In this document: positions 47,573 to 59,191 of the stretch, one piece after another | Layout of the letters: every line of letters begins with the position of its first letter | How positions within the stretch are numbered: position 1 is the first letter of the stretch | Assembly (NCBI GenBank): GCA_964035015.1 | Contig: OZ035997.1 | Location: forward strand, 20,022,563-20,086,562 | DNA: 64,000 nucleotides | Direction of reading: 5' to 3' | Source: Corallium rubrum | Taxonomy: Eukaryota; Cnidaria; Anthozoa; Scleralcyonacea; Coralliidae | Program-made: the position numbers and the translations under genes | The notes under the pieces: generated by a model | The model's database searches: none | What the model saw: the letters and a program-made list of their open reading frames with translations, nothing else | Told to the model about the DNA's origin: nothing

Positions 47573-48500
47573 AGACTGGATGCGTTTATACAAACATTTT
47601 ACTTCAATTTTTGGAGGTGTTCCTCCGTCTTCAGAAAGTTTGTGATCACAAAGTGTCCCTACTGTATTAAAAATTGAAAATGCTAATGGTCGATTAAAAG
47701 TATATATATAGTATGGTTCGAAAATGCTAATGTTCGATTAAAAGTGTAGAATATAATACAATAGTTTCGTGCGATAGTGTTTTGGTGATACGTGGTGAAT
47801 CTCTGTGTTACAGTAGTTCACGTTTTAAAATTTTTAAGGAGAAATGGTGCTTTGTATCTACACGCGGAGGCTAGTTCATTCTGAACAAGTGCCCCCTGAA
47901 AGGTCAGTGCCTTAAAGAATCAATTATTTGTCAGGCAACAGTGAAACAAACGAAAGCAACTCAAAAGAGACCTACATCGGCCTGATAAAGAACACATTTA
48001 AAGAAAGATTCAACAGACACAAAACGACATTCAAAAACACGAACAAGCGTACATCTGGAGTTTAAAAGATCAACAGAAAGACCATAAGATAGAATGGGAA
48101 ATCTTACACGAAGCAAAACCATACAGCACTGAACAGGACAAACAGATGCCAACTATGCAATCTTGAAAAAGTCTACTGATTAGTTACAGACCAGAACTAG
48201 GAACTTTAAACTAACGGAATGAACTAGCCTCCGCGTGTAGACACAAAGCACCATTTCTCCTTAAAAATTTAAAAAACGTAAACTAACACAGAGATTCACC
48301 ACGCATCACCAAAACACTATCGCACGAAACTATTGTATCATATTCTACACTTTTAATCGAACATTAGAATTTTCAATTTTTAATACAGTAGGAGGGACAC
48401 TTTGTGAATAATTAAATCACCACAAACTTTCTGAAGACGGAGGAACACCTCCAGAAACTTGAAGTAAAATGTTTGTATAAACGCATCCAGTCTATTATTA
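47573..48500 (+). mobile_element. Foldback element with a PLE GIY-YIG fragment at its centre
   Basis: Inverted arms of about 300 bp (47,573-47,884 and 48,218-48,499; ends aatagactggatgcgttt and its complement, inner ends ctccgcgtgtagac-type). Between them, 47,960-48,180 encodes on the plus strand TYIGLIKNTFKERFNRHKTT, then after a frame break YIWSLKDQQKDHKIEWEI and LHEAKPYS. That is the GIY-YIG domain of a third PLE family (compare NYIGMTSTTFKERLANH of PLE B). The domain is too short and broken to act. The left arm begins exactly at the edge of the tRNA-like array. Confidence 0.75.
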
Positions 48501-48579
48501 TTCTATTATTATTAGTATATATATAATATATAATATATATATATATTATATATTTCATATGCCTCGGTTTCCCTTGTTC

Positions 48580-49300
48580 TTTTCCCCGCGCCCGGGCGTA
48601 GGGCCGAAGGCCCGGAGCCCGGGTGAGGGTGCTAATCTCGACACGCGTGGAATTCACTTACACGCGAAATTACACGCAAGTGGGAAAGAAATTCTGCGAG
48701 ATGTTTATATACATATATATGTATGTATGTCAACAAATCCGCAACTTTCGCAGTTCGGATAGCAGGGTACTGGCACAGTATTAACTGTTAATACGACGAA
48801 GACCGAAAACGACACTGTCCTGAAACTGGCCAAAGCCTGTAAAGAATTCTGCTCTGGTGTATTATTCTACTTAACTCGAGGGATAACGATGAGGAAATCA
48901 GTTTGAAACAAACGGCTTTTTAGATCTTGAAGAGAATTGAATGATGCCTGGTCATGGAAAAAGTAAGAAACCGAACGAGAAAAACAATCTGAATTCTGAA
49001 AAGAGTATAGACTGAATTGGCGGTGTTTGTGGTGACAAAAGCAGAAGAAAGTTTAACGGTAGGAGATTCATATCTACCAGTTTATTACGTGGCACTGTGT
49101 CTTTTTAACTATTTTGGATGAAAATTTGTTATTTGGTTCATCTCGTTTCTTTTTTAATATTGACTTTGTATGCTCTTTCGGTGTGTCAATACATGTACAT
49201 GACTACAGATGAACTTTGCCAATGAATTTACTTTGATGTTATACTGGTTTGTTTCTCTCTTTCTATTCGAAATTTTTCAGGCTGTTCATTTTATTATTAC
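48580..49300. other. No gene seen; GC-rich palindromic patch at the start
   Basis: 48,583-48,626 holds cgcccgggcg and gggccgaaggccc palindromes next to short (TA)n. The rest is unique sequence with no recognised feature. Confidence 0.5.
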
Positions 49301-49379
49301 ATACTAAAAGTATAATAGACTAAATATAAAAATATAAAGACTATAATAGACTAAAAAACCCAAAAAAACAGAAAGTGTG

Positions 49380-49402
49380 TGGTGGTGGTGGTGGTGGTGG
49401 TG
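49380..49402. repeat. (GGT)n short microsatellite
   Basis: Seven to eight tandem ggt units. Nearby 49,510-49,590 holds several loose repeats of aatattcccctcta. Confidence 0.8.
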
Positions 49403-49789
49403 GGAGTGGTTTACAAAAATGTATATATTAAAAGTGGGCGAGGGGTTGTTGCGATCATGTATTTCTAGTAGGGGAATATATTCAAGTCCCTGGCAAAACA
49501 ATAGATAAATATACCCCTCTAATATTCCCCTCTAAGGCTCTAATATTCCCCTCTACCATTCCTCGCTATAATATTCTCCTCTAATCTTATGAATCCTGTC
49601 AACCCACTGACCTATATATATAACTGGACTGCGGGTGCTGGCCAAAAATGTGTCCCCGTTTTCACTTTCAAAATGGCGCCATTTATGGGTCCTTCTGCTA
49701 ATGGTAGCGACCACTGACATGTACTTATCGTAGGAAAAAAGAATATTTATGTAAATACAAAGCGATTTTCTTACTTTATTAATAAATCG

Positions 49790-50505
49790 TTCCTATGCGA
49801 GGGCTTCCCTAGAGGTGAATAAAATCGTCTGGCGTTAGCCAGAATAAAATACTGATCTCGAGCACAGTAGGCGCGAGGCTTTCTAGGGGGGGTCCGGGGC
49901 ATGCCCCCCCCGGCAAATTTTGAAATATAGAATCCCGCAAATGGCATTTCCTGCATTCTGAGTGGTGATTTTCAGTCAGTTCAGAAGTTTATAAAATTTC
50001 ATATTTTGGACTGGGTTTTTTTATGTTGACAATAAAGAGTTTTTTATCACTGATCAAAATCATTAGCTATTTCTAATAATTTTTAAACCTACACGCTTCG
50101 CAGATATGTGTTGACAGACTTGCCAAAATTAAGATGTGCATTTTCTTATGAATTGAGTTTTTTTGGGTTGTTTGGGTGCGTTTTACTGTATACAAGAAAC
50201 AACTGCGAATTACCACATTTTAAAATCAACAGTTTATACATGCAAACCATTACCTAACATGCAGTGGACATGACAGTTTCAATTTTTCGAAGCTTTCATT
50301 TTTTTTTTGCCTGGGCTAAAAAGTGGGGGAGCTAAAGCCCCCCCAGGCCCCCGCCTCCGCGGCCCCTTCTTAGAGACATAGTTAAAATTTGTTCCTGTGA
50401 AGGCTTCCGCAAGAGGTGAATAAAATCGTCTGGCGTTTATATAGCCAGAACAAAATACTAAAGAGTAAAGACCAATAAATTCGGACGGACAGGAAAGAGT
50501 TAATG
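49790..50505 (-). repeat. Dispersed repeat pieces (tgaataaaatcgtctggcgtt)
   Basis: 49,813-49,870 and 50,413-50,460 share gaggtgaataaaatcgtctg and agccagaa-aaaatact. Two GC-rich blocks (ggggggtccggggcatgcccc at about 49,889; ccccccaggcccccgcctccgc at about 50,340) follow them. This is a duplicated non-coding repeat of unknown family. Confidence 0.5.
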
Positions 50506-50514
50506 CATGCAGTA

Positions 50515-50730
50515 TATTATAAGTGATATTGGGCATTTCACTCGATTACATAGCATGTTCTAAGGATTTTGGGTGAAGGAAAATTCGAGTGTAGAATTTA
50601 TACATTTTAAGACCAAGGTCGTGGGTTCAATTCCTGCCGGAAGGCCTGTATAGTTACATTTTTCGCAACTGGTCCCGGTTTCGTCTTAAAATGTATATAT
50701 TCTACACTCGAATTTTCCTTAGAACATAAC
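50515..50730. mobile_element. Inverted fragments of the 277-bp retroposon
   Basis: 50,515-50,612 matches the unit on the minus strand (gatattgggcatttcactcg ... ttttaagacca). 50,613-50,726 matches it on the plus strand from the box B region (ggtcgtgggttcaattcctg) to ctacactcgaattttcctt. This is the same head-to-head arrangement as the array's left edge, but truncated. Confidence 0.8.
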
Positions 50731-50979
50731 AATGCATGCAGGTTGGTCATTGGATTATTTGTCTGACCAAATAGGAATATCGCCTCCCATGTAAACAGCC
50801 CCTAATAAGGAGAACTCGGTACGCCTCGCTTCTTTACGATGTTCTCCTGATCTTCAGCGGTTCTTTATAGAGCTGGCGACTTCATAAAACGAAATGTTTG
50901 TAGATTTCCATGACATGTGTATTGACAGTTTTGTTTATTTTATTGCCAAGTGTTCGCCAAAAAGTTGAAAGTTAAACAG

Positions 50980-51895
50980 TTAAATTTTCGAGCTCCAATT
51001 GGAATATATTCCATAATTTCCTTCTTTCGATCGCCAAGATCTTTGGTAAATCTTCGCAGACATCCTTATGCTTTTTAAATAATATACTGTCGCTACGCTA
51101 GATCCCAGGAACACTCGAAGGGCCAGAACGATTCTGGGCAGGACCTTTTTGCGAATGTTGCTCATTCTCGTTCCCAGAGCCTCTCCCGTGCTGGCGCGCT
51201 GGAAAGGCTCTGGGGAGTCCAAACCGGGTAAGGCTAAACTTAACTTCATTCTAAAATCATATGTGTAATTACTTTTTCGAACAATAGATAGTAATTGTTC
51301 TGGAACATGACCATAATAACATTTATATGCAAAGCGTAGCAAACGTTTTGAGTTCCCATTTTGCCTTCACCAGCACTTGGTCGCTGGGAGTACTCCAGTC
51401 CAGTTGGTAGATGATCTTTGCAGCGCGAACATGAATTCTTTCTATTTCATCCATGAGGGTCTTGCCACACGAACTCCAAATCATTAGTCCGTAGGTTACG
51501 GATGGAAGTATAACCTTGAAGTAAAAGTCCTCTCTAATTTTATCGGTAGGAAGTATAATGATTTTAACAAATTCAACTTTTGAGTAAATGCTTTAATGAC
51601 TTCAGAAACATGATAGTTCCAATTTAATTGATAATCAATTTCCAATCCCAAACATCTAGAAACCAGCACATGATTAATACTATTGTTTCCAAATCTGATG
51701 TCCTGGAGTGGACCAATAAATTTCCCTCGACCTAAAAGCATGTACTCAGTCTTACCCGGGTGAGGAGACAGTCCATTTAGACAGCACCATTCATATAACC
51801 TTTTTAGAGTTTTGTTCAGCATATTGGCAACTTCATCATGAGTTCTAGCTACTACGTACAATGTTGTGTCATCCGCATACATCTCGGATGTATAA
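50980..51895 (-). pseudogene. Non-LTR retrotransposon RT fragment (YADD)
   Basis: 51,496-51,882 encodes MYADDTTLYVVARTHDEVAN, LNGLSPHPGKTEYMLLGRGK and LGLEIDYQLNWNYHV: the RT catalytic box and following segment of an APE-type non-LTR element (jockey/CR1/L2-like group). After a frameshift, 51,350-51,540 reads VILPSVTYGLMIWSSCGKTL and IERIHVRAAKII. 51,225-51,342 gives RFAYKCYYGHVPEQLL, where a foldback arm (about 51,170-51,225) cuts it off. Both 5' and 3' parts are missing. Confidence 0.75.
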
Positions 51896-52075
51896 GGGGA
51901 AACGGGTTGATTGCTTTGAAAAACGTTCGATTAAATTGTTCGGATTAGAACTATATTAGAATTGTGCTTCGTTGTCAGATTCCGTGTCTCAAATACTGTT
52001 TATTTATAAACATTCACTAAGCTCAGAGCCTTTCCAGCGCGCCAGCACGGGAGAGGCTCTGGGAACGAGAATGAA
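51168..52075. repeat. 48-bp inverted repeats flanking the RT fragment
   Basis: ttctcgttcccagagcctct (51,170) through gaaaggctctggg (about 51,219) is perfectly inverted at 52,023-52,071. These are probably ends of two copies of one short GC-rich repeat, placed head to head around the RT fragment. Confidence 0.65.
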
Positions 52076-52079
52076 TGTT

Positions 52080-52940
52080 GCTTGACCTTCTCGTTTCCAG
52101 CCTCTCCCCAGTCTTCCCAAGAACCCAAACCGACTACGCGGCCAAGCTCATGGCGGAAACGAAAGGCCGAAATCTTTTGTTTACACAAACTCGAGACCAG
52201 GACGATATTATGCTGACTTGGCAAAAAAATTAAATTCTGACAGAAAATTCGATCGTTTGCCTAGTCCGTCTACTCCGAACGTTTTCTCAAGAAATTATCC
52301 ACTGTAGAAGTTATGAAATATATTGGCAGAAAAATAATTCACCTTGCTACAACATACGTACAGTTTATCCAACCAAATAGCTTAGTTTCCTTAAAAAAGC
52401 GAAATACTGAACATGTCCAAATCATATATGAGGCCCTGTTAGGGTAAATTCCGACAGGCTACATTGCGTTGAATCAGCGATATGAGAGAGCTGGAAATGG
52501 CGACAAGCGAGACCTCTGTCGGCTGAAATTGCGACAGCGAAACAGGAAAAGGAAAAAATGACAACGAATCTCGTTTTCTTAAAATTCGACAGCGAAGCAG
52601 TCGCCGAGTGCACAAATACTTAAAAATTAGTACGTCGTCCCAGGAGTTGCTTAGGCGTCTTTCACGGCGGTGGCTCCTTACTTTGACGGTCTTTAACGAG
52701 TAAAATTGCATGTCTGGCGTTCAAATACCGACGGAGATTGAAGACGCATGCCGTCTTGGAACTAAGATTTCTAGTTGTTTTTAGACTTAGGTTTAGAGAA
52801 TATGACCAGTGAAAATTCTGACGAAATAACGACAGGGGCGTGCCCAACTTCGAAAATTGCGACACGACTAGTTTTGAAATTCAGACGGGCGACATGCGCA
52901 CCCTATTTTGAAATTTTTTTGTTTCGTTCCCCGCAGGAAC
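52080..52940. other. No gene recognised
   Basis: Repeated gcgaca/gacagcga-type short motifs (52,450-52,600) and several reading frames of 60-90 codons without recognisable domains. Confidence 0.4.
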
Positions 52941-52945
52941 GAAAC

Positions 52946-54910
52946 CACAGAATAAAGAACTGAGCAGAAGGGCCACCGCGGTTGTTACCGAAAACCACTT
53001 CCGGAAAATCTCGCAGCCAGTAAACCTCAGCCAGGTCAACAAGGAGTGCAATGGCGAAATACGGAGTTTGGCACTAAAATCGCTATATCTCACAAACTAG
53101 TCGCTCGATTTTTACGCTACAACCAGTAGTAATAGAGGAGAGGTAGATGACAATATATTTGCCGTTTAGAAGGTACGAAAAACATTTGAAAGTGAAAATT
53201 TACGTAATTAAAACGAACTCGAACCGCCACTGTGTGAAGCTATTTAAAGCATTACCGTCTTCTTTAAACTTGCATAGTGCAGACAATCTTTGAAAACACT
53301 TTAAACGTTAAGTATAAAGATTAAACTGCACATATTTCCTGTTATTTCTTGAATGGAAGGAGTAATTTTGAAGAACGAAGCAATTCTATTAGGTGACGTT
53401 TTGTCGTTTTACAGTATTAAATATATTTTGAAATTAAATAGGCCAGTTGTTTAGTACTGTCGTAATATTTTTTTAAAATTTCATAAAACTAACATGTAGG
53501 AATTAAACTTATGATAGAGGTAACTTATGTTTAAATTACTGCTTGGTGTCGATTGCATGTGGGCACTTGGTAGTTTGATTTATGGAATACTGGTCAGCAA
53601 ATTTCAGAGTGTCACAGTGTGTAATTGCCCCAAATTCACCTAACAGAATTGCTTCGTTGTTCAGAGCTACTCGTCCAATTCAATAAATAATAACACATAC
53701 GTGTGATTTCATTTTTGTACTCAATGTTTGAAGTTCGACAAGAATACTTTAGTGGCTCTATACTGTGGCGGTTTTAATTCCGTAAATTTTCACTTTCTGG
53801 GGCCGGTTGTACGAAAGGCGTTTAAGTCGCTATCCAGCGTTTAACTCACTATCCACCGTATAAAATTTAAACGCTTGAGAAATCGCGTTGTACGAAGCCC
53901 GTTTAGCGCTATCCACCGGTTAAATTTTGGCAATCCAGCGGACAAATTTAAACGGTGTCTTGAGACCGTTTAAATCACTATCCAGCGGATAAAACGTTGT
54001 GTGTGTTGTCAATTTTAACAAAAATAAACAAAATGGCGTTGTACAGATTGCCTGGCACCTATTTGTATGCACTTCCACGAGAAAATAGAGGAGCAGATAG
54101 AGTGTTTAGAGACGATACCATTTCGGTAGGCAAACCATCGCCTATATAATCCATCTTGTACAAGACGAAATAAGTCCCGAAACTAATCGCAGCCACGCCG
54201 TTTCGGCCACAAATCAAGTGTTAATATTATACTTCGATTTCTGGTGTCGGGAAGCTTCCAACAAGTGACCGGAGATACTCTTGCGAGCTTGGATAAGTCC
54301 ACTGTCTGCCGAATAATACGTCGTGTGATGTTGCTCTCTCCCGTATTAAAAGTTAACCAATTTCTTCAATTTCCCCAATTGCAAGAAGCCCGTGACACGG
54401 TAAAATAAGGTTTTTACGAGATCCACAATTTTACCGATATTTTCCTCAGCAAGCTGAAGAATTAAAGCGTGGTTTTCAATTCTCACTCTTTTATTTTCCC
54501 TTTGAAATTTACCACGCTCGAGCTGCATAGCAACACATAGCAACCAACGAGAATAACCGGTTTTTTCCTGCTTTCCCTGGTTAAATTTGAGCTTATCCGA
54601 CGGATAGTTAAACGCGACGCTAAACGGCCTTCGTACAACACAAATTTATCCACTGGATAACTATCCGTCAGATAGTAAATTTATCCGCTGGATAGCGCTA
54701 AACACCGTTTAAGTTAAACGCCTTTCGTACAACCGGGCCCAGATGTTTTTCATGTCTTCTAAACAGCAAAAATACTGTCACTAATTACCTTCTCTCAATC
54801 ACTACGGGTTGTAGCGTGAAGATCGGGGGACTAGTTTGTGAGATATAGCGATTTTAGTGAAGCAAATCCGTATTTCGCCATTACACTCCTTGTTGACCTG
54901 GCCACAGAAT
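52946..54910. repeat. Foldback with a nested Harbinger insertion
   Basis: Left arm about 53,035-53,235 (tggcgaaatacggagtttgg, atcgctatatctcacaaact, tttgccgtttagaagg). The right arm, in inverse order, is 53,755-53,797 (tccgtaaattttcacttt) and 54,745-54,905 (tcttctaaacagcaaa, ctagtttgtgagatatagcg, tatttcgccattacactcct). The right arm is split by the 53,798-54,744 insertion. The far-left piece (agaactgagcagaagggcca, 52,958) pairs instead with 57,480-57,505, so this unit is itself part of a larger inverted structure. Confidence 0.7.
53798..54744 (+). mobile_element. PIF/Harbinger-type transposon remnant
   Basis: Terminal inverted repeats ccggttgtacgaaaggcgtt / aacgcctttcgtacaaccgg, with further subterminal atccagcg repeats. 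Inside, ATG at 54,034 starts MALYRLPGTYLYALPRENRG, VFRDD and a stop. Later pieces in other frames read SHAVSATNQVLIL and LVSGSFQQVTGDTLASLDKS followed by TVCRIIRRVM, the N-terminal part of a Harbinger (HARBI1-like) transposase. The DDE catalytic domain is absent. On the minus strand at 54,346-54,543, LERGKFQRENKRVRIEN resembles the C-terminal coil of the Myb-like partner protein such elements encode. Non-autonomous, internally deleted. Confidence 0.7.
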
Positions 54911-57510
54911 AAGGATCAACCAGAAGTCCAACTCTCTGTCGGCACCTTTGATGTAAGCGTCCTCGGGAAATGTCGGCCTCGCGATCCCGGCGCCATTTTG
55001 AAAGTAAGTGCACCCGGGAAATTATCCCCCTCGTCCTTACGACCCTCGGGCTCCTGTAGTCAATCAACCTCGTCCCCAGGGCCATTTGTGGAGGATGGGC
55101 CAAGATGGCGGCCAGAAACAAAATGGCGGGAACAAATGGCCCTGGCACAGGCTGCAAAAAATGAGTCATATTTTGACTCATTTTTGACTCGGCCCAGGCT
55201 TCGCGAAGTTTATCGCGCCTAGTCAGGCTCAATTATTTTCTGAATATTTAGTTCAGCTTGACTGACCCAAACTGAAAACAATCAAAACATTCATTTCCAA
55301 ATACATTGTCGAATTATTAAAATAAATACACTTTTAAGAAATATCTGTAAATCCTTATTATTTATCATTTGCTTCACCGTTGTACCAAATTCGCAAGAAA
55401 CTGGATTGCCGTTGTCTGGCCGGGCCGCCTTGTTTTCGTGAGTTTTCGGTGGATTCAATTCAGCGTTTTGAAAAACATTTAGGCTTCATTTCGTCGAGAA
55501 CTCTTGTTTGAAAAAGCCTGCTTCTCAATGGCCAAACATGTAACTGATTCTGCCCTGTGGTGTACTTTCCTTTCGCAGCCAAAATACTTTTTGACTTTGT
55601 TCACCAAGTCTTTCGTTCGCCCGATTTAGAAAACACACTGAATTGCCGTCCCATGGACTTCGTTGTATGGCAGCCAGGGCACAGAGACGACACGACCCAT
55701 CATTACATATTCTTCCGACGTTTTCACGGGTGTTTCGCCAGCTTTCCTCACATTTTCATTCATTTCGAAATTGTTTTTTAACAGCCGGCAATTCTGAATA
55801 TAATTTGAGCCCAAAAAACAAATGCCCGCGAGTTAGCCTGCCGCCCGCCTTCTTTCCACCAATCAGAATACCTAAAACATCCAAAGTTATCTCGACCAAT
55901 CAAATGTGGTGATAGCTCAGCCTGTGCCAGGGCCATTTGTTCTTGGCCGCCATCTTGGCCCAGCCCCCACAAATGGCCCTGGGGACGAGGTTGGTAGTCA
56001 ATTACTCTTGGCCTTCTTGTGACCTTGTAATTAACTTTATATTGTTATCTATATATATAAATAATATTTAGTTAAGTAAATAAGTAATTTACTTTAGAAA
56101 ACGATTCTTTGGAGATAAAATTCTTTGACCACGAGGTTATTAAAACTTCAGTACGCGGATACTACGGGTAAAAGTCCGTGGCAAAAAAGTCCTGTACTCA
56201 CGAAGCGGGTTTTACATTTCTCGATTAATGCCGACACATTTGTTTATAGAAGAAGATGGCTAAAATTTTCGGAACTACGCATTGTTGAAATACATCGGGT
56301 ACGTATGTTGTTAGAAATTTTATAAGCTTTCATTCGGTATATAGTTCAAATTTTAGTGTTACCTGTAACTTTTTAAAATGTTCAAAATGTTCTCACCATT
56401 GCTCGTAAAATAAGAATTATATAATGGGAAATGGACTCCTCACAAGTGTTATAGAATTTTGGATTTTGTTTTTAAATACTAAACGCACAGCCATGAACAA
56501 GATATTAAACAAAGGGTACTGTCAAGTGCTATTCATGTCAGAACTTTTAATTCTCTTGCTGGGAAGTATTTTAAAATATGAAAAAAAAACATTATTATTT
56601 TGACGTGGACCGTCTGATATGGATGAATTTCTTAAGTTTGTTTTGCCTTTTGTTGTTTTGGTGTTTGCTATAACCTCAGAAAGACTTCTGGCATGGACCT
56701 AAGATATCTCTTGAACAGAAGCTAATTCAAATATGAAAAGAGTGGAAAAGTTTGCAGATTTCTAGTTGAAGTTGAAAACGTTTTTGGTGCAAATTAGTGA
56801 TCATACCTTTTGAATATGTGAGAAAAATATTAAAACTTTTATGGTCAATGGTCAGAACATTTTGAACATTTTAAAAAGTTACAGGTAACACTATAGTATA
56901 ACTATACACCGAATGAAAGCTTATAAAATTTCTAACAACATACGTACCCGATGTATTTCAACAATGCGTAGTTCCGAAAATTTTAGCCATCTTCTTCTAT
57001 AAACAAATGTGTCGGCATTAATCGAAAAATGTAAAACCCGCTTCGTGAGTACAGGACTTTTTTGCCACGGACTTTTACCCGTAGTATCCGCGTACTGAAG
57101 TTTTAATAACCTCGTGGTCAAAGAATTTCATCTCCAACGAAACGTTTTCTAAAGTAAATTACTTATTACTTAATTAATTAATATTATTTATATATGTATA
57201 GATAACAATATAAAGTTAATTACAAGGTCACAAGAAGGCCAAGAGTAATTGACTACAAGAGCCCGAGGGTCGTAAGGACGAGGGGGATAATTTCCCGGGT
57301 GCACTTACTTTCAAAATGGCGGACTGGCGCATGCGCATAAAAATAATGGGACACTTTTTTCCGCGAGTTGGACTTCTGGCTGATCCTTATTCTGCGACCT
57401 GGCTGAGGTTTACTGGCTGCGAGCTTCGCAGACCTCGCGCATGCGCACTGCAAAACGGCGACACTCCGACCCCCGAGTGGCCCTTCTGCTCAGTTCTTTA
57501 TTCTGTGACG
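54895..57510. repeat. Large foldback, arms about 570 bp
   Basis: Left arm: 54,895-55,055 plus 55,994-56,400. Right arm: 56,855-57,420. Shared strings include gaggtcgtaaggacgaggg-type, ttcccgggtgcacttacttt, cacgaggttattaaaacttc and ctcacgaagcgggttttac with their complements. The left arm is split by the 929-bp transposon at 55,065-55,993. The same 66-codon frame appears in both arms (56,125 + and 57,121 -), a by-product of the inversion rather than a gene. The spacer 56,400-56,855 has no recognised feature. Confidence 0.8.
55056..56002. mobile_element. 929-bp DNA transposon with perfect 9-bp target duplication
   Basis: GTAGTCAAT occurs at 55,056-55,064 and 55,994-56,002, directly outside inverted ends caacctcgtccccagggcca / tggccctggggacgaggttg. 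Arms are about 85 bp (also ccaagatggcggcc, ggccctggcacaggctg). The undivided site is visible in the other foldback arm (ctcttgtagtcaattactc at about 57,245-57,262). A 9-bp duplication with long inverted ends fits Mutator-like elements. The interior (55,150-55,915) encodes nothing recognisable. Confidence 0.85.
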
Positions 57511-57514
57511 AAAC

Positions 57515-59185
57515 TGTTACTGTGTTAGCTTTCCATTGACGTCACAAAAGAAACTGTCATCACAGATGAAAATAGTCCAATTGCAGTGCAGTGTTGTTGG
57601 CAGCATAAGCCAAAACTTCGATCTTATCCAATGAAATCAAAATTCCGCATAAAAAATTTAGTTGGAGGCGTGGTTAAACGCCAAAACAAAGTGAAATAAT
57701 ATTGCTGATCTAGCATAATAACTCGGGCTACCGCAAGTAGACGAGTCTAGGTTTCGGCTCTGTTATTATTATTATTTTTTGCGTCGCGAGCATTAGTCTC
57801 CCGGCCGCGCGATGGCGATTTCATGGCCGCGTTGTCTCTTGAACGAATCTTTTCTTGCCATTTTATCGATGTTTTTGAATATTTTCACGACATTTCTTGG
57901 CACACTACACAGCAGTCGTCTCAAACAAAGATGTCAGAGTCGTCGGACTGTCAGCGAATCAAGGTGTATTAAAAATAATCGGAAACTTTAAACTGAAGGG
58001 GTGAAGGACGTCAGAGAACGGTCATGTTTAATAATTGCGAAACCGGTAAGACATCAATATGTTGAACATGTTCAGTGCATGTTTAGATATCGCGTGTCGT
58101 ATTACATTTGGAAACGTGTGTTTTAAAACACGTTTAAATATTTTCTGTTTGTCCGAATTTAAATAAATTCTATATCAAAATGATCGCTTGAATCTGCCGA
58201 ATCCGACACTAGGTTTTGTCTACTAAATATATTAGATCCGTTGTTTAATTTTCACAAAAACGGCCAAGTTCACATTTATACTAATTAGCAGACCTTCGGC
58301 GCTTCCTGCACCGCAGCAGTTCGTATAAGACGTTAGATTCTATTTGTGAAAATCTATGCAATTATGCATTGCCATTGTCATGTAGTCTTGCTAGAGTACG
58401 CACAGGCTACGCGAAGCCTTCAGAAATCACTAGCCGGAGTGAACGCCTGAGCAGGCGTATTGTTTTACATTACGTTCTCGTTAAAAGTGAATTTTGGTCT
58501 CTTTTAGCCAACGCACATCTGAAAAGAATGCCGTGTATCTAAATAACCACTAAAAAGTATAAAACAAGCGCACACGGTTTTGTGCGATTACTATTCAAGA
58601 TTGAAAATATGGTAAGTGCAGGAAATTTTTTTAGTTAAACAGTAAATTTCTTTTTTGAATTTATCTGGAGTGTGCATGTTCAAAATAGGGAAAGATTGAA
58701 ATGAATACTCATCAAATTTATATTTTCACAATCAGCAATTATTTGTCTTTTTTGACTGGAAATTTGAGAGACATACCGCTAAAATTCACAGTGCATGGTC
58801 AATCTGCCAGAACATACCCTCATCATCTAATGTAACTTTTAAGGATTATTCGGCTCGCGTTGTACATGTCCGTACAGTTCGGACTTTCATATTGTATGTA
58901 TTACATATTCTTATACCTCCACTGTACCAAAACTGCTTCCGAAAGTACGCTATACACGTCTAAAGTTTTGCGTTTAAACTCATCATGAGATGACGAGAGA
59001 ACTATGAATCATGAGCTGTTTAAAATGGTTTCTGACAAGAAAGTGTTGGATGTAACTGCCAATATTCATATGGTACAACGTCAATCATTAAGGTTGGTTG
59101 ATAGGAAAAAGTTATAAAAAAAAATCCAAACTCCAACCCTAACCCCCCAGAAAAAATTTGGACTAACGTGAGAAAAATCCTGGAT
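57515..59185 (+). promoter_or_regulatory. Gene-poor stretch; possible 5' exon ending ATG|gtaagt
   Basis: No recognised coding sequence. A cAMP-response-like tgacgtca lies at 57,538-57,545. At 58,609-58,611 an ATG is immediately followed by a consensus donor (aaaatATG|gtaagtgc), the form taken by a 5'UTR exon that ends just after the start codon. Nothing downstream in the window proves a matching exon, so this is only a candidate. Confidence 0.2.
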
Positions 59186-59191
59186 GCGCCC

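Noticed and set aside
56125..57121. A duplicated 66-residue gene on opposite strands
   Set aside because: Both lie in the arms of one foldback. There is no start context or domain, and identity is explained by the inversion.
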